Below, one piece after another: positions 42,838 to 52,146 of a DNA stretch of 58,121 nt. Positions within the stretch are counted from its first letter, which is position 1. Each line of letters starts with the position of its first letter. The DNA is from Arthrobacter sp. 9V (GTDB lineage Bacteria; Actinomycetota; Actinomycetes; Actinomycetales; Micrococcaceae): NCBI RefSeq assembly GCF_902506065.1, contig NZ_LR733048.1:1-58121 (forward strand), in the 5' to 3' direction. Under the pieces are notes generated by a model. That model was not told the origin of the DNA and made no database searches. It worked only from the letters and a program-made list of their open reading frames with translations. The position numbers and the translations under genes were made by a program.

Positions 42838-43416
42838 TCAGGAGTGCATGGCTAGGTATCGGTAGACGGTCGCGCGGCTGGCTCCAATGATCTTTCCGAT
42901 GTCCGCCGGTTTGAGACCGCGAGCTTTCAGTTCATGTGCCCTCTTGACCTTCTCGTGGTCAGTGGTGACCTCCCGCCGTCCGGCTCTCCGTCCGTTGGCA
43001 GCTGCTGCCGCCATGCCAGCCTTGGTGCGTTCGGAGAGTTGGTCTCGTTCAAGCTGGGCGAACGCGGAAATGATAGTGACCATAGCCTGGGCCATCGCTC
43101 CCCCGACTTCACTGGCCGGGTCAGTTGCGATGCCATCCCGGAGGGAGCGGAACTTGATGCCTCGTGCCTTGAAGTCATCCAGGAGCTCGAGCAGGTGGCG
43201 GGTGTTGCGTCCCAGCCGGTCCAGCTTCCACACCACGACTTCATCCCCTGGGCCGAGACGGTCCAGCATCCGGTCCAGCTTCGGACGACTCACCCTGGTC
43301 CCGCTTATCCCCTGGTCCTTGTAGATTCGCTCGCACCCGGCAGCTTCCAGTTCCCGGATCTGCAAATCGGTGTTTTGGTCAGCCAAGCTAACGCGGGCGT
43401 ATCCAAGGCGTGCCAT
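42838..43416 (-). CDS. Serine recombinase (resolvase/invertase family), 192 aa
   Basis: Small serine resolvase. The nucleophile is Ser10 in GYARVSLADQN; further motifs are YKDQGISG, VVWKLDRLGRN and the C-terminal HTH (LKARGLKPADIGKIIGASRATVYRYL). ATG 43416 is preferred over the upstream 43437. The length of ~190 matches plasmid multimer-resolution or Tn3-type resolvases. It probably resolves plasmid dimers; no transposase is next to it. A target res site should lie in 43417-43773. Confidence 0.9.
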   Translation of the reverse strand: MARLGYARVSLADQNTDLQIRELEAAGCERIYKDQGISGTRVSRPKLDRMLDRLGPGDEVVVWKLDRLGRNTRHLLELLDDFKARGIKFRSLRDGIATDPASEVGGAMAQAMVTIISAFAQLERDQLSERTKAGMAAAAANGRRAGRREVTTDHEKVKRAHELKARGLKPADIGKIIGASRATVYRYLAMHS

Positions 43417-43773
43417 CACTTCTCCGGGTCTTATCAAAGGACAAATATGGGTGATGTTGAGAATACCCTAGTGAGACACATTGTTGGGACAAGTGAGTTG
43501 CCGGAAGTTCGCGAGCCTGAGTCCTCAAGCGGCCCCAGTCCCACGGCTCTTATCTAAGGATCCTTGAACGATGCACGGTAAGCGATCCTTCACCGGACGC
43601 GGGGTGGGTCGGCCATACACTGTCAGAATGTTGAAGAAATGGTCACCTCGAAGGACGTATAGAGATGACCCGTCCGGTCCGGAAGAAGTAGTCCTGGGCC
43701 AACATCGGTCGATAGTGCCCTATTCCGTCCTACGGCTCGCCCGTCAAGAGCCAGCCGCAGTTCGGTCAAACTC
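43417..43773. promoter_or_regulatory. Candidate res/promoter region of the resolvase
   Basis: About 350 bases upstream of the resolvase, AT-richer near 43440-43500 and without a convincing gene. Resolvases usually act at sites just upstream of their own gene, so this is the likely res site; individual subsites were not resolved. Confidence 0.35.
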
Positions 43774-44538
43774 GTGAAGGTCATCTATACACGGGCCGCC
43801 TCGTTGGTTGGAGAGCGGTCTCTCGAAGGTAGCGGTTGGCTCGAACTCGACACAGAATATACGGTGACCTCCCTACTGGCATATCCCAGCGGGCGGGTAG
43901 AGATACAGCTACTTGTAGATGATCAAAGGAGCCTGGCTTGGGTTGATTCCAGAGCGGTTATGACCATTGACGGAGCAATTCCGGAAAGTTGGGAGGCCAG
44001 ACTTGGGGACGGAGGTGTGCTCAAACTCGCACCGCATAAATGGCTTGTGCCCGGATTCTGCGAGGACTATTACGACGGTGACCCCGATGCCGCCGAGACG
44101 GTCAAGGAAGAACTGGACAAGATCGCCGGTCGCCAAATGCACCCCGGCATGCCTGCCCTGAACGGGCCAATGACTTCACAGGAACTGCAATCCGCGGGCG
44201 AGCAGGTCGCGTCCGCCCAGGGAATAGACAGATGGAAGGGCTTGATGCTGGTGCTGCTCCATCACATCAGAGAACTACCGTCGCCTCCTGAGCTGCAGCC
44301 TGTCCTGGCCACAGCAGAATCGTACTGGTCGCTGGGAAGGGGAATCCCCGAGACTCTGGAGACGGCCAAAGGCAAATGTTGGAACTACCTGGACGGTTTC
44401 GAGACGCACAGGCATCCCACCAATCCAGGCACAAGGTTTGCCCGAGCACTGCTGTGCGTCCTGGAACCCCTGGGCGACGAGGACTCCCAGTCTGGTACAT
44501 CGGAATGGTTCGCAGGCGTGGTCTGGGACATCTGGTGA
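43774..44538 (+). CDS. Hypothetical two-domain protein, 254 aa (paralog of 47618-47989)
   Basis: The N-terminal ~120 residues form a beta-rich domain reminiscent of small immunity-type folds, but I cannot assign it. The C-terminal ~110 residues match the gene at 47618-47989: shared pattern GID.W.GLM.VLL.H...LP.P.E.Q..L.TAE.YW, then ARALLCV.EP.GD and W(F)A..(V/I)W. The C-terminal unit is thus a mobile module found alone and fused. Function unknown; immunity or regulation is a guess. Confidence 0.6.
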   Translation: MKVIYTRAASLVGERSLEGSGWLELDTEYTVTSLLAYPSGRVEIQLLVDDQRSLAWVDSRAVMTIDGAIPESWEARLGDGGVLKLAPHKWLVPGFCEDYYDGDPDAAETVKEELDKIAGRQMHPGMPALNGPMTSQELQSAGEQVASAQGIDRWKGLMLVLLHHIRELPSPPELQPVLATAESYWSLGRGIPETLETAKGKCWNYLDGFETHRHPTNPGTRFARALLCVLEPLGDEDSQSGTSEWFAGVVWDIW

Positions 44539-44643
44539 AGACCCTCGACCTTGCTATCCCAGACCGCCGGTAACGGTCGGCCGGTAGGGGATCCGCAAGC
44601 GTGCACTGCAGCGGGACGCCGGCTGGGGCCGGGCCGTGTGTTG

Positions 44644-45090
44644 TCAGACTTCTTCGACGTGCCAGTAGGCGAGGACCGCGAATGCGGCACCCACGAGGGC
44701 TCCGGCGATGCCCGCGGTCGCCCAGAGATTAAGGCTCAACCTCAGCGGCATGTTGCTAAACAGCGCCAGGGTGGCGGCGGCGGCACCGATCATGGCAACC
44801 CCTCCGGTGAACAGCGCCCGTCCTGGTCGGGACGTTGATTCCGGGACCAGAAGCTGGAAGAAGCTCACAATACCTGCAACGATCAGGCCAAGGATCGACG
44901 TGATCACCCCTATAAAGGCGAGACTAAACAGACTCCAGGAGATCTCCCATGCCTCAAGCTGATAGCCCCAGTTCAAACTCAAGTAATAAATCACTGCAAG
45001 TACAGCGCCAAGAACGAGGCGTAGGCAGAGCAGTCGGGGAGTGAGTGGGCCACGGCGCCACCATCCTCGCCGCGATTTAGTCCTGGCCAT
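44644..45090 (-). CDS. Four-helix membrane protein, 148 aa
   Basis: Basic N-terminus (ARTKSRRGWWRR) followed by four hydrophobic helices (about residues 20-41, 52-76, 90-110, 120-142). No enzyme motif. Positive-inside reading puts the N-terminus in the cytoplasm. Unrecognised. Confidence 0.6.
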   Translation of the reverse strand: MARTKSRRGWWRRGPLTPRLLCLRLVLGAVLAVIYYLSLNWGYQLEAWEISWSLFSLAFIGVITSILGLIVAGIVSFFQLLVPESTSRPGRALFTGGVAMIGAAAATLALFSNMPLRLSLNLWATAGIAGALVGAAFAVLAYWHVEEV

Positions 45091-45515
45091 ATTTCAGCAC
45101 CGCCTCTCGGAAATTCTCTGCTTGCTTTATCCATGTATCGCGCTGCATACCGACAGCCTGACCCACATTACTGCGAAGTTGGCACTAAGGGCCCGGCAGG
45201 CCGAACCAAAAGCGTCTCATAAGCCGATCCGTTACCGGTCACCAGGCGGCCGGTATAACGCCGGTCAAAAAGACGGGTCGGAAGCCGGATGAGCAGGGCC
45301 TCTGAAAACCGGGCAGGATAAGCCTCAGGCGCCGGCCCACGAATATCTAACTCTCTTGCTAGATCACCCCTGTTCCTTCGGGAAACATGACTCGTCGTCT
45401 ACGTCTTCTTCTTACGGCCTCTGCGCTGTCTTTAGGGCTGCTTTCTTGCTCGAGGAATTTCACAGGAACGCTGCCTGGGTTCTAAACGACGACCTGATTT
45501 TGCAAACTGTCAGCC
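45091..45515. other. Intergenic region
   Basis: About 425 bases with no supported gene; the left end of the FG-GAP protein gene follows on the minus strand. Confidence 0.35.
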
Positions 45516-47213
45516 TTAGGGAAGAGAACTCATTATGTTCCATCCCGAACCAATCTTCAGAGGTGGTAACCATGAACCAACACCGTTTCCCGGGTACATC
45601 CACAAGGCCCCTCCACCGTCGCGGGCCAAAACGTCCGGATGCCCGTCACCGCTGAAATCACCCGGTCCAGTCAGTTCGGACATCACATTCCAGCCCTGAC
45701 CCACGAGAACCCTCGGCAGCCACCCCCCAACACCGTTTCCCGGGTACATCCACAAGGCCCCTCCACCGTCGCGGGCCAAAACGTCCGGATGCCCGTCACC
45801 GCTGAAATCACCCGGTCCAGTCAGTTCAGACATCACATTCCAGCCCTGACCCACGAGAACCCTCGGCAGCCACCCCCCAACACCGTTTCCCGGGTACATC
45901 CACAAGGCCCCTCCACCGTCGCGGGCCAAAACGTCCGGATGCCCGTCACCGCTGAAATCACCCGGTCCAGTCAGTTCAGACATCACATTCCAGCCCTGAC
46001 CCACGAGAACCCTCGGCAGCCACCCCCCAACACCGTTTCCCGGGTACATCCACAAGGCCCCTCCACCGTCGCGGGCTAAAACGTCCGGATGCCCGTCACC
46101 GTTAAAATCACCAGCGCTGACCGCAGCGCTGATGCCATTCCAGCCCTGCCCGACCTGCGACCTCTGGAGCCATCCCCCGCTTCCATTTCCGGGATACAGC
46201 CACAAAGCTCCGTTGCCGTCTTTGGCCAAGACATCGGGGTGGGCGTCGCTGTTGAAGTCCTTATTCGCATGATCCCGCACGACCGAAACTGTGCCGTCAC
46301 TGCCGTTCGCTACGTAGGCAATATGTCTGATAGGGTCTACGCCAACGCCGACCGGCGCCTCACCCACGCGGATGGCTGACTTAACTCCCAGTCCGCTGAT
46401 CATCGATAAGTTGTTGGCATATAGCGTTGTCATGTACACCGAGTGCGTCGTGGGGTCAACGGCTATCCACTCCGGCGCCCCGCCAGCTATTTGCATCGAA
46501 TCTACGACGCTGGTTCCCTCCACGACGTACAAGCGTCCGCCCGCCGAGGGGGAGGTGACGTAGATCTTGTGGGTGTACTGGTCCACCGCGACACCTTCAA
46601 GCCCATAGCCATTGACATCGACAGTACCTGTTACGGCGTTGTCTTTAATGACATACAACTTCCCGTCCCCGCTCGGCGCATAGACCGTGTGGGTGGTGGG
46701 GTCCAGAGCGACATCCCATGAGTCATGGCCTACGGCGATGGTTGCGGTAACTGCGCTTCCGTTGATGACGGAAATCGTGCCGGACTGGGAGTCAGCAACG
46801 TAGACGGTGTGGGTAGAGGGATCCACGGCCAGGCCATGTGGATGGCCGCCTACGGGAATGGTGGCAGTGACCGTTGTCCCCTTGATGACCGAGACAGTGT
46901 TTTCACCCCAGTTGGCCACGTAGACGGTGTGAGTCACTGGATCTACGATCACGCCTTGAGGGTCCCGCCCCACGGGAATCCTGGCGGAAACGGTGCTGCC
47001 GTTTATCACAGCCACCGTGCCGGAACTGTAATCGGTGACATATACCGTTCCTGTAGCCGGGTCAACCGCGGCTCCTGCAGGAATACCACCAACACGAATT
47101 GTCTCCGTGACGTCCGGGGCGGCCATTGCAGAGCTAGTGACCAGAGGGCAAACGGTAATCGCAGCAGCGATTGCCGCGGCTGCCCAAACACGGCCGAAGG
47201 AAGGGATTCGCAT
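45516..47213 (-). CDS. Secreted YVTN beta-propeller and FG-GAP repeat protein, 565 aa
   Basis: Sec signal peptide (residues 1-31, ending SAMA|AP). Residues ~38-320 are YVTN-type propeller blades (VDPATGTVYVTDYSSGTVAVING and variants, about seven). Residues ~325-565 are FG-GAP/VCBS-like units (DFNGDGHPDVLARDGGGALWMYPGNG) of 50 residues; DNA of the last ones is nearly identical (45581-46079). The DxDxDG-like loops could bind calcium. The protein is probably extracellular; typical roles are adhesion or polysaccharide contact, but this is inferred. Confidence 0.85.
   Translation of the reverse strand: MRIPSFGRVWAAAAIAAAITVCPLVTSSAMAAPDVTETIRVGGIPAGAAVDPATGTVYVTDYSSGTVAVINGSTVSARIPVGRDPQGVIVDPVTHTVYVANWGENTVSVIKGTTVTATIPVGGHPHGLAVDPSTHTVYVADSQSGTISVINGSAVTATIAVGHDSWDVALDPTTHTVYAPSGDGKLYVIKDNAVTGTVDVNGYGLEGVAVDQYTHKIYVTSPSAGGRLYVVEGTSVVDSMQIAGGAPEWIAVDPTTHSVYMTTLYANNLSMISGLGVKSAIRVGEAPVGVGVDPIRHIAYVANGSDGTVSVVRDHANKDFNSDAHPDVLAKDGNGALWLYPGNGSGGWLQRSQVGQGWNGISAAVSAGDFNGDGHPDVLARDGGGALWMYPGNGVGGWLPRVLVGQGWNVMSELTGPGDFSGDGHPDVLARDGGGALWMYPGNGVGGWLPRVLVGQGWNVMSELTGPGDFSGDGHPDVLARDGGGALWMYPGNGVGGWLPRVLVGQGWNVMSELTGPGDFSGDGHPDVLARDGGGALWMYPGNGVGSWLPPLKIGSGWNIMSSLP
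45581..46079 (-). repeat. 150-bp tandem repeats inside the FG-GAP gene
   Basis: The start CACCGTTTCC recurs at 45581, 45731, 45881 and 46031, a strict 150-bp period (50 codons). The units are almost identical in DNA, far more than protein selection alone requires. This indicates recent unit expansion and a hot spot for copy-number change. Confidence 0.92.
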
Positions 47214-47617
47214 AACTGCTAATCCTACTGTTGCTGTGGGCCCACTAGACCCTCATGGGCGAAGCGAAAGCCATTCCCGCATAAGTAGGCGAACACGACC
47301 TCAGGTCGCCCCTGGACCGGCAAATAGGACCCGACGAGCAGCGTTCGGTGAGGATCCCCTTGCGGGCGCCGGGCCGAGGTTGCGCGGAGGCGTAAGCGCG
47401 CGGCGGTAACGCCTCGACCTGCTTCGCGGTGCGTCGGTCACTTGAACAAGAATCACTCGATGGCTTGGATCAGCATCGCAAGCCTGGCCTTCGGATCGCG
47501 GAAGGCGTTCCGGCGAAGTGGCAAGCCATCCCCGATAAGGAAGCCTACAGTTGTTGATTGCTGCGCCTGAGTTATCCGTGGGTGTAGCGGTGTCCTCGAC
47601 CAGTTTGGAGTGAGGTA
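47214..47617. other. Divergent promoter gap
   Basis: About 400 bases between the divergent FG-GAP gene and the 47618 gene. It should carry both promoters. No gene or motif is supported. Confidence 0.35.
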
Positions 47618-47989
47618 TTGAATAGCGTGGAGCTTCAGGCAGTTGCTAAAGCAATATCGATTACGGAAGGCATTGATGAGTGGCATGGACTGATGAAGGT
47701 GCTGCTTCAGCATCTGTCGGTTCTGCCCATTCCGGCGGAGATACAATCCTCTCTGCGGACCGCAGAGGCCTATTGGAGCGGCGACAGTACCTTCAATGCC
47801 AATGACTTAGAGAGGGCTAGGTCCAAGACTTGGGAATACTTGGACAGTTTCGCCGAGGGCGCTGATCTGAAGACCCGGGAAGGGAGAACGGCCCGCGCTC
47901 TTTTGTGTGTCACCGAACCAGACGGAGACATAGAAACACGGTCAATGAAGGCAGACTGGTTCGCCGCAATGATTTGGAATGAGACTTGA
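47618..47989 (+). CDS. Hypothetical protein, 123 aa (paralog of 43774 C-terminus)
   Basis: TTG start at 47618 behind a GGAGTGAGG ribosome site. The whole protein matches the last ~110 residues of the 254-aa protein at 43774-44538, with conserved TAE.YW, ARALLCV.EP.G and WFA motifs. So one domain occurs alone here and fused there. No known family; two copies 4 kb apart in an accessory region suggest a locally duplicated family. Confidence 0.6.
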   Translation: MNSVELQAVAKAISITEGIDEWHGLMKVLLQHLSVLPIPAEIQSSLRTAEAYWSGDSTFNANDLERARSKTWEYLDSFAEGADLKTREGRTARALLCVTEPDGDIETRSMKADWFAAMIWNET

Positions 47990-48084
47990 GCGCGGAGGGC
48001 GCCCGGTGAAGGATCGGCTAACGGGCGCCGCTTCTAGGGTTTGGTGAGCGGTGTAAGCGCAGAGTCGTACTTATCGAAACTCGC

Positions 48085-48573
48085 TTAGTTCTGCTTTGTC
48101 AGCACATAGTGCTCATCCAGAATGTCTGGGAATCCCACGTAGAAAAGAAGCACGGGCGCCTCGTCGGCATAGCGCTCAATAACGAGACGTACGAGCTGCT
48201 TGGTGCCCGCGACAGAGCGGGGCGAGGCAATTTTTAGCTCCACACCCGACTGATTCTTATATCGAGCCCACCCCTCTGGGAGTTCAGCAAGAAACTCCCA
48301 GGTACCTGTGTCGGATATCGGATCCTTGGCGAAATCCTTCTTCGTCATCTGTGCCGCTGGAAAGTTCTCGACGCGGACCGTACCTTCTGCCCTTAGATCG
48401 ACAGTTGCGGCAAGGACGGAACTGCCTACGGTGCTCTCGTCCGCAGAGTAAGACCAGATGCCGATCAAGTCATCACGTTGAGTTTCCTGCATGCGGGTAC
48501 AGCCCGTGAGAACGAACAAGGACATGGCAACTAGTACGCTCACGGGCAACCGGAGACTCGAATCAAATTTCAT
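48085..48573 (-). CDS. Lipoprotein of unknown function, 162 aa
   Basis: Signal peptide with lipobox VLTGC (cysteine near residue 25 from the ATG at 48573). The mature part has a lipocalin-like opening (DDLIGIWSYSADE...VDLRAEGTVRVENFP) and later GTWEF, typical of small beta-barrel extracytoplasmic lipoproteins. No exact family. The frame extends to 48597, but ATG 48573 begins at a natural signal peptide. Confidence 0.7.
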   Translation of the reverse strand: MKFDSSLRLPVSVLVAMSLFVLTGCTRMQETQRDDLIGIWSYSADESTVGSSVLAATVDLRAEGTVRVENFPAAQMTKKDFAKDPISDTGTWEFLAELPEGWARYKNQSGVELKIASPRSVAGTKQLVRLVIERYADEAPVLLFYVGFPDILDEHYVLTKQN

Positions 48574-48671
48574 GAAGTTCTTTCCGTCATGCGGCACGTC
48601 GGGCTACTACTTACCCTTGATCTCAACCCGGGAGCCTCTTACCTGCAGTTCGCCCTACTGTATTCGGTTCG

Positions 48672-48830
48672 AAGCAGGACGCCCGGTGAAGGTTCGGCGG
48701 ATTCCAGCGGTCATTGCAACAGGAGATTTTCGATCAGTTCGATCGGTTTCTTGAACTCTAGTCTTTTGCGTGGTCGGTCGTTGGAAATGCTGCCGGTGTT
48801 GCCTTCGGTGAGCTCCTTGTCCGCGTCTCG
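48672..48830 (-). pseudogene. IS30-family transposase 3' remnant with IS end
   Basis: On the minus strand, the frame ending TGA at 48711-48713 reads NDRPRKRLEFKKPIELIENLLLQ, the typical C-terminus of IS30 transposases (N.RPRK.L....P.E......L). The bases after the stop would be the IS right end. Only ~40 codons are recognisable. The rest of the transposase is gone. Confidence 0.65.
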
Positions 48831-48845
48831 CCTTTACGGTGGGTT

Positions 48846-49010
48846 GTCGCCGAGGACTCAAAGGGCAGGGAACTGGCCGTTCATACCGAGCGGAACAACT
48901 TCCTGGTGTACCCGCTCGATGCTGTTGAGAAACGCTGGAGCCACGGCAAGGACGGGCTCTTCATTAAGGCTCTCACCGAAAAAGTCGTCGAACACTTCAA
49001 GGTCAAATAG
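48846..49010 (+). pseudogene. 55-codon C-terminal gene remnant
   Basis: An open plus-strand frame reading VAEDSKGRELAVHTERNNFL.. to LTEKVVEHFKVK and stop TAG 49008-49010. It has normal coding character but no start, and it abuts the IS30 remnant on its left. It looks like the surviving tail of a gene cut by the IS. Family not recognised. Confidence 0.45.
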
Positions 49011-49098
49011 GCCCAGGGGCTCCCGTATAGCTGTTCAGGATGCGCCCTTGAGCAGGAGCCGGCCTTTAACGGCACCGGGTGTGGCCGAGCTTGGAAAG

Positions 49099-51219
49099 CT
49101 ATTCACTATCCGAATCTTTGGGGTCGTCGTGATCGACAATGCCGGATGGGGGTCTGACACGGCCGGCGGCGAACTTTCGTCGGTTCGCCCAACTCAGGTC
49201 TCGGATGTCGACCTCCTGCTTGGGCTCGTCGTACCACGGGTCGTTCGTGGGCGGCGCAAGTCGATTGAAGGTCTCTTGGTCAAAGTCGTCTGACAGTTGC
49301 CAGTTGGGCTTGGTGCCAACAATGGTTTGAGCCGACACCAGCCTTGAGGCCAAGGTTGAGACGTCTGCTTCTTTCGACTCAAGCAGTTGGTGGATAGCAC
49401 TCCGCAGTTGCTCTTGGCTGTGGGAGAGAACGAAGTGGACTTGGTAACCGATGCCCGACTTGGTCGAAGCGTCGTCACCTTGCTTGAGGTGGTCCAGGAA
49501 GTCTGCCATTGCGTCCTCAACCAGCATCGTTGTTACTGCGTCGTACCAGGACGGTTTCCCGGACCGATACGCGCGATCGATGCTGTACTCCAGCCGCCTC
49601 CATGCACGGATGCGAAGAGCTGGAGTGTCGAACGTCCACATCACGGCCCGAAGGTTCTCCGCTGGCGTTCCTTCATCAAGTCCCGCGAGGACGTCACCGA
49701 TCCAGATGAGAAGCTGATCCCGGTCGCCAAACGGCCCGCTGTTGTCCTCCGGGAAATCATTGGCAATCTCGGCAAGAACTTCAGCCAGCTGGATGCGTCC
49801 CTCATCTGTGGTCGGCTGGCTCGTCGGATTGAGGCATTTGCTGAGCACCAGGTTCCGTATTTCGCTCTCCGCTCCGACAAGGAGGTCTCTCAAGGGCGTC
49901 GCGGCCCCTTCTGTCGCTTCCTTGACAGCGGCGTGGACTGTTGCGTCGCTGACATCATGATCGAGTATTCCCATCGCGAAGTACCTGTCGAAGTATTCCT
50001 CGTGCTGCACGCTTTGACGCCGGTGACTTCCATGAACCGCAAGCTGGCCCTTTTTTGCAACCTTGGGAAACAGTGAGACCAATAGATCCCTAGCAGTGCC
50101 GCGGAGCGTTTCGGGGACGACCGCTAGTAATGGCTCGATGTCGAACGGCTCGTACTCGAGGGACTGGCCATTGATTGTCCATTCACCGGTGTGCCCGGAG
50201 ATTAGTTCGCTGCGATACTGCGGTATGGAGTTGAATAAGGACGGGAAGCTGACACGAATAAGGGTCAGCAGTTGAACGTCCTCGTCATCGACCTCGTCGA
50301 TGGGCAAGAGCGGAATATGATGCTGCAGCTGAGCGATGTAACGGTCAATGGCTCGAGGAGTTGTGAGTAGGCGCGTGAAACATTCGATCAGCCCGCCGAG
50401 ACGCTCGCTGGCCGAACCATCATCGACAGTTTGCCGAGAGATGCCTGTCAGGCCTTTTCTCAATCGTGAAATCTGCTGGTGTCGCAACAGCGTAGGTACG
50501 AAAAGCGGATACTGAACGATCTTCTCCATGAACCGCTCCGCCGAACCGTCATGTGAAGTGACCGCACGTGAGACATCCATACTCCGGTACAGGGTCTCGT
50601 CGTCGTAGGCGAGAAGGTACTGGACGCCGTCGAACCGGCCCAGCAACCGAACCACTTTCAAGAGTGCCAACAACTCGTCGCCGTGAAGCCGATCTATGTC
50701 ATCGACCACGATGAGGATGGGCTTTTGCAGCTCCTTCAGTTCCGCCGATGCCTTATTGAACGCTGCTTGCCATGACGGGGACTTCGCAAGAGCATCAGCT
50801 GCGAGTTTCACACCTGCTGCGGCGACGTCTCCAGCAATTGGAATGAGCTTCGCCGCCGGGGCAGCGACTGCCGCCGTCGTCGCGAGTGCCTGCCGTACTT
50901 GCTTACCCTTCTTCTTGGGAAGAGCACTAGACAGGGACGAGTGAAACTCATTTAGCAGCCCTGGAACATCGCTAGTGGCCCACGGCGTAAATCTAGCTAC
51001 ACCCCACTCGGGGTGCTTCTTCTGTAACTCCTCGACGATCAGGTTGACCAGCGATGTCTTGCCGCTGCCCCAAGCGCCAGTGAGACCAAAGACTGCACTT
51101 GATTCGAACGAGTGCGTCGCCTGGATAAGTTCTGCAGCCCGCTGGGCATACGGGAGGCGCCCGAGGTCGTCCTGCTTCGCCGTGCTGAGAGCTTCATCTG
51201 TCCAAACGGTGTGCGTCAT
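49099..51219 (-). CDS. KAP-family P-loop NTPase, 706 aa
   Basis: Predicted NTPase of the KAP family (STAND-related). Walker A GAWGSGKTS near residue 35 and Walker B ILIVVDDIDRL near 180 are clear. Between them lies an Ala/Val-rich segment (ATTAAVAAPAAKLIPIAGDVAAAGVK), the place where KAP proteins carry membrane-spanning helices. A long helical C-terminus follows. The start is moved from 51264 to ATG 51219 because the family begins at this point. KAP proteins are repeatedly found in bacterial defence islands. A type I restriction system and another NTPase are nearby. Confidence 0.82.
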   Translation of the reverse strand: MTHTVWTDEALSTAKQDDLGRLPYAQRAAELIQATHSFESSAVFGLTGAWGSGKTSLVNLIVEELQKKHPEWGVARFTPWATSDVPGLLNEFHSSLSSALPKKKGKQVRQALATTAAVAAPAAKLIPIAGDVAAAGVKLAADALAKSPSWQAAFNKASAELKELQKPILIVVDDIDRLHGDELLALLKVVRLLGRFDGVQYLLAYDDETLYRSMDVSRAVTSHDGSAERFMEKIVQYPLFVPTLLRHQQISRLRKGLTGISRQTVDDGSASERLGGLIECFTRLLTTPRAIDRYIAQLQHHIPLLPIDEVDDEDVQLLTLIRVSFPSLFNSIPQYRSELISGHTGEWTINGQSLEYEPFDIEPLLAVVPETLRGTARDLLVSLFPKVAKKGQLAVHGSHRRQSVQHEEYFDRYFAMGILDHDVSDATVHAAVKEATEGAATPLRDLLVGAESEIRNLVLSKCLNPTSQPTTDEGRIQLAEVLAEIANDFPEDNSGPFGDRDQLLIWIGDVLAGLDEGTPAENLRAVMWTFDTPALRIRAWRRLEYSIDRAYRSGKPSWYDAVTTMLVEDAMADFLDHLKQGDDASTKSGIGYQVHFVLSHSQEQLRSAIHQLLESKEADVSTLASRLVSAQTIVGTKPNWQLSDDFDQETFNRLAPPTNDPWYDEPKQEVDIRDLSWANRRKFAAGRVRPPSGIVDHDDPKDSDSE

Positions 51220-52146
51220 GCGCCAATCATCCCCCGCCAACGGAGGGAACATCGCGGAACACACTACGTGACCGTGACGGACCGATGTTCCCGGGTCGCG
51301 TGTTGTCCTTTCGAGGACAGCCGGTTGGATCTCGCTGATTATCTCATCAATGGATCAATTGCTAGGAAGCCGTGACCAAAGGAAATCGGCGTCCGCACAT
51401 CGTGGTCAGCCAGGACTAACTCTTGGAAGCCCGGTCGGCAGACGCAACTACTCAGCTGTGACCGATCGAGACGTCAGCGACGAAGCTACATCGAGGAGCC
51501 TTCAGACATGCACTTGAGCCTGCACCGATTTGTACACCCCTGCCTTTAAGGCTGAAGGCCACCAGTTCTTGCCTTTGGGAATCCCAGGTGGTGCCCGACT
51601 CTCTCATGCTCACGCTCGCGGAGAACGATGATGCCTTGTTTGCGAAGCCTTCGTGTAATCGCGCTATAGCAGGCGTGTTGCCAATGTTGATATGAAGGCA
51701 AGGACCTTTGGATCATCTGCGAGGCCTGCGCTAAACCCATCACGGACGTCGCCCTTGAAATGGTGGTTCTTGGCGGGCACACGGCCTCCCATCCGACATC
51801 CCGATGGACTGACCTGCACACCTTCCTCGCACAGTTCCTTCCCCAGAAATAGTGCGAGACGCCTTCATTCCGTTCCGCCCCCAATGGACCGTTAGCAGCA
51901 AGTTACGGCCGTCACGACTGATCCCCTCGCAGTTCTGGGTAGCGTTCCCAGAGCACGGGCCACACGAGCGTTCTAAGAACTTTGCGCACTGAGGTCTTCA
52001 ACATACCCAGCATTTGGTATCGAGTGCCTTCTTCTTCTCCACGCAAGACAAACCAGCCGCTGTGGCCGTAAAAGTACCCGATACGCTCCTACGACTGGAA
52101 GAATGACAGCGGAAATGTCGGACGGGAGAGCAAGGCAGGAAAGCCT
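51220..52146. other. 0.9-kb intergenic region with gene debris
   Basis: No complete gene. A 53-codon plus-strand remnant (51691-51852) reads YEGKDLWIICEACAKPITDVALEMVV.. to FLPQK and a TAG, with an in-frame TGA directly before it. The first codons show a CEAC-type zinc-binding pattern. It looks like the tail of a lost gene. Confidence 0.4.

Noticed and set aside
45639..46079. Long plus-strand open frame with regular repeats, CRISPR-like at first sight
   Set aside because: The 150-bp units are near-identical over their whole length with no unique spacers, and the minus strand encodes a clean FG-GAP repeat protein with signal peptide. The plus frame is its shadow.
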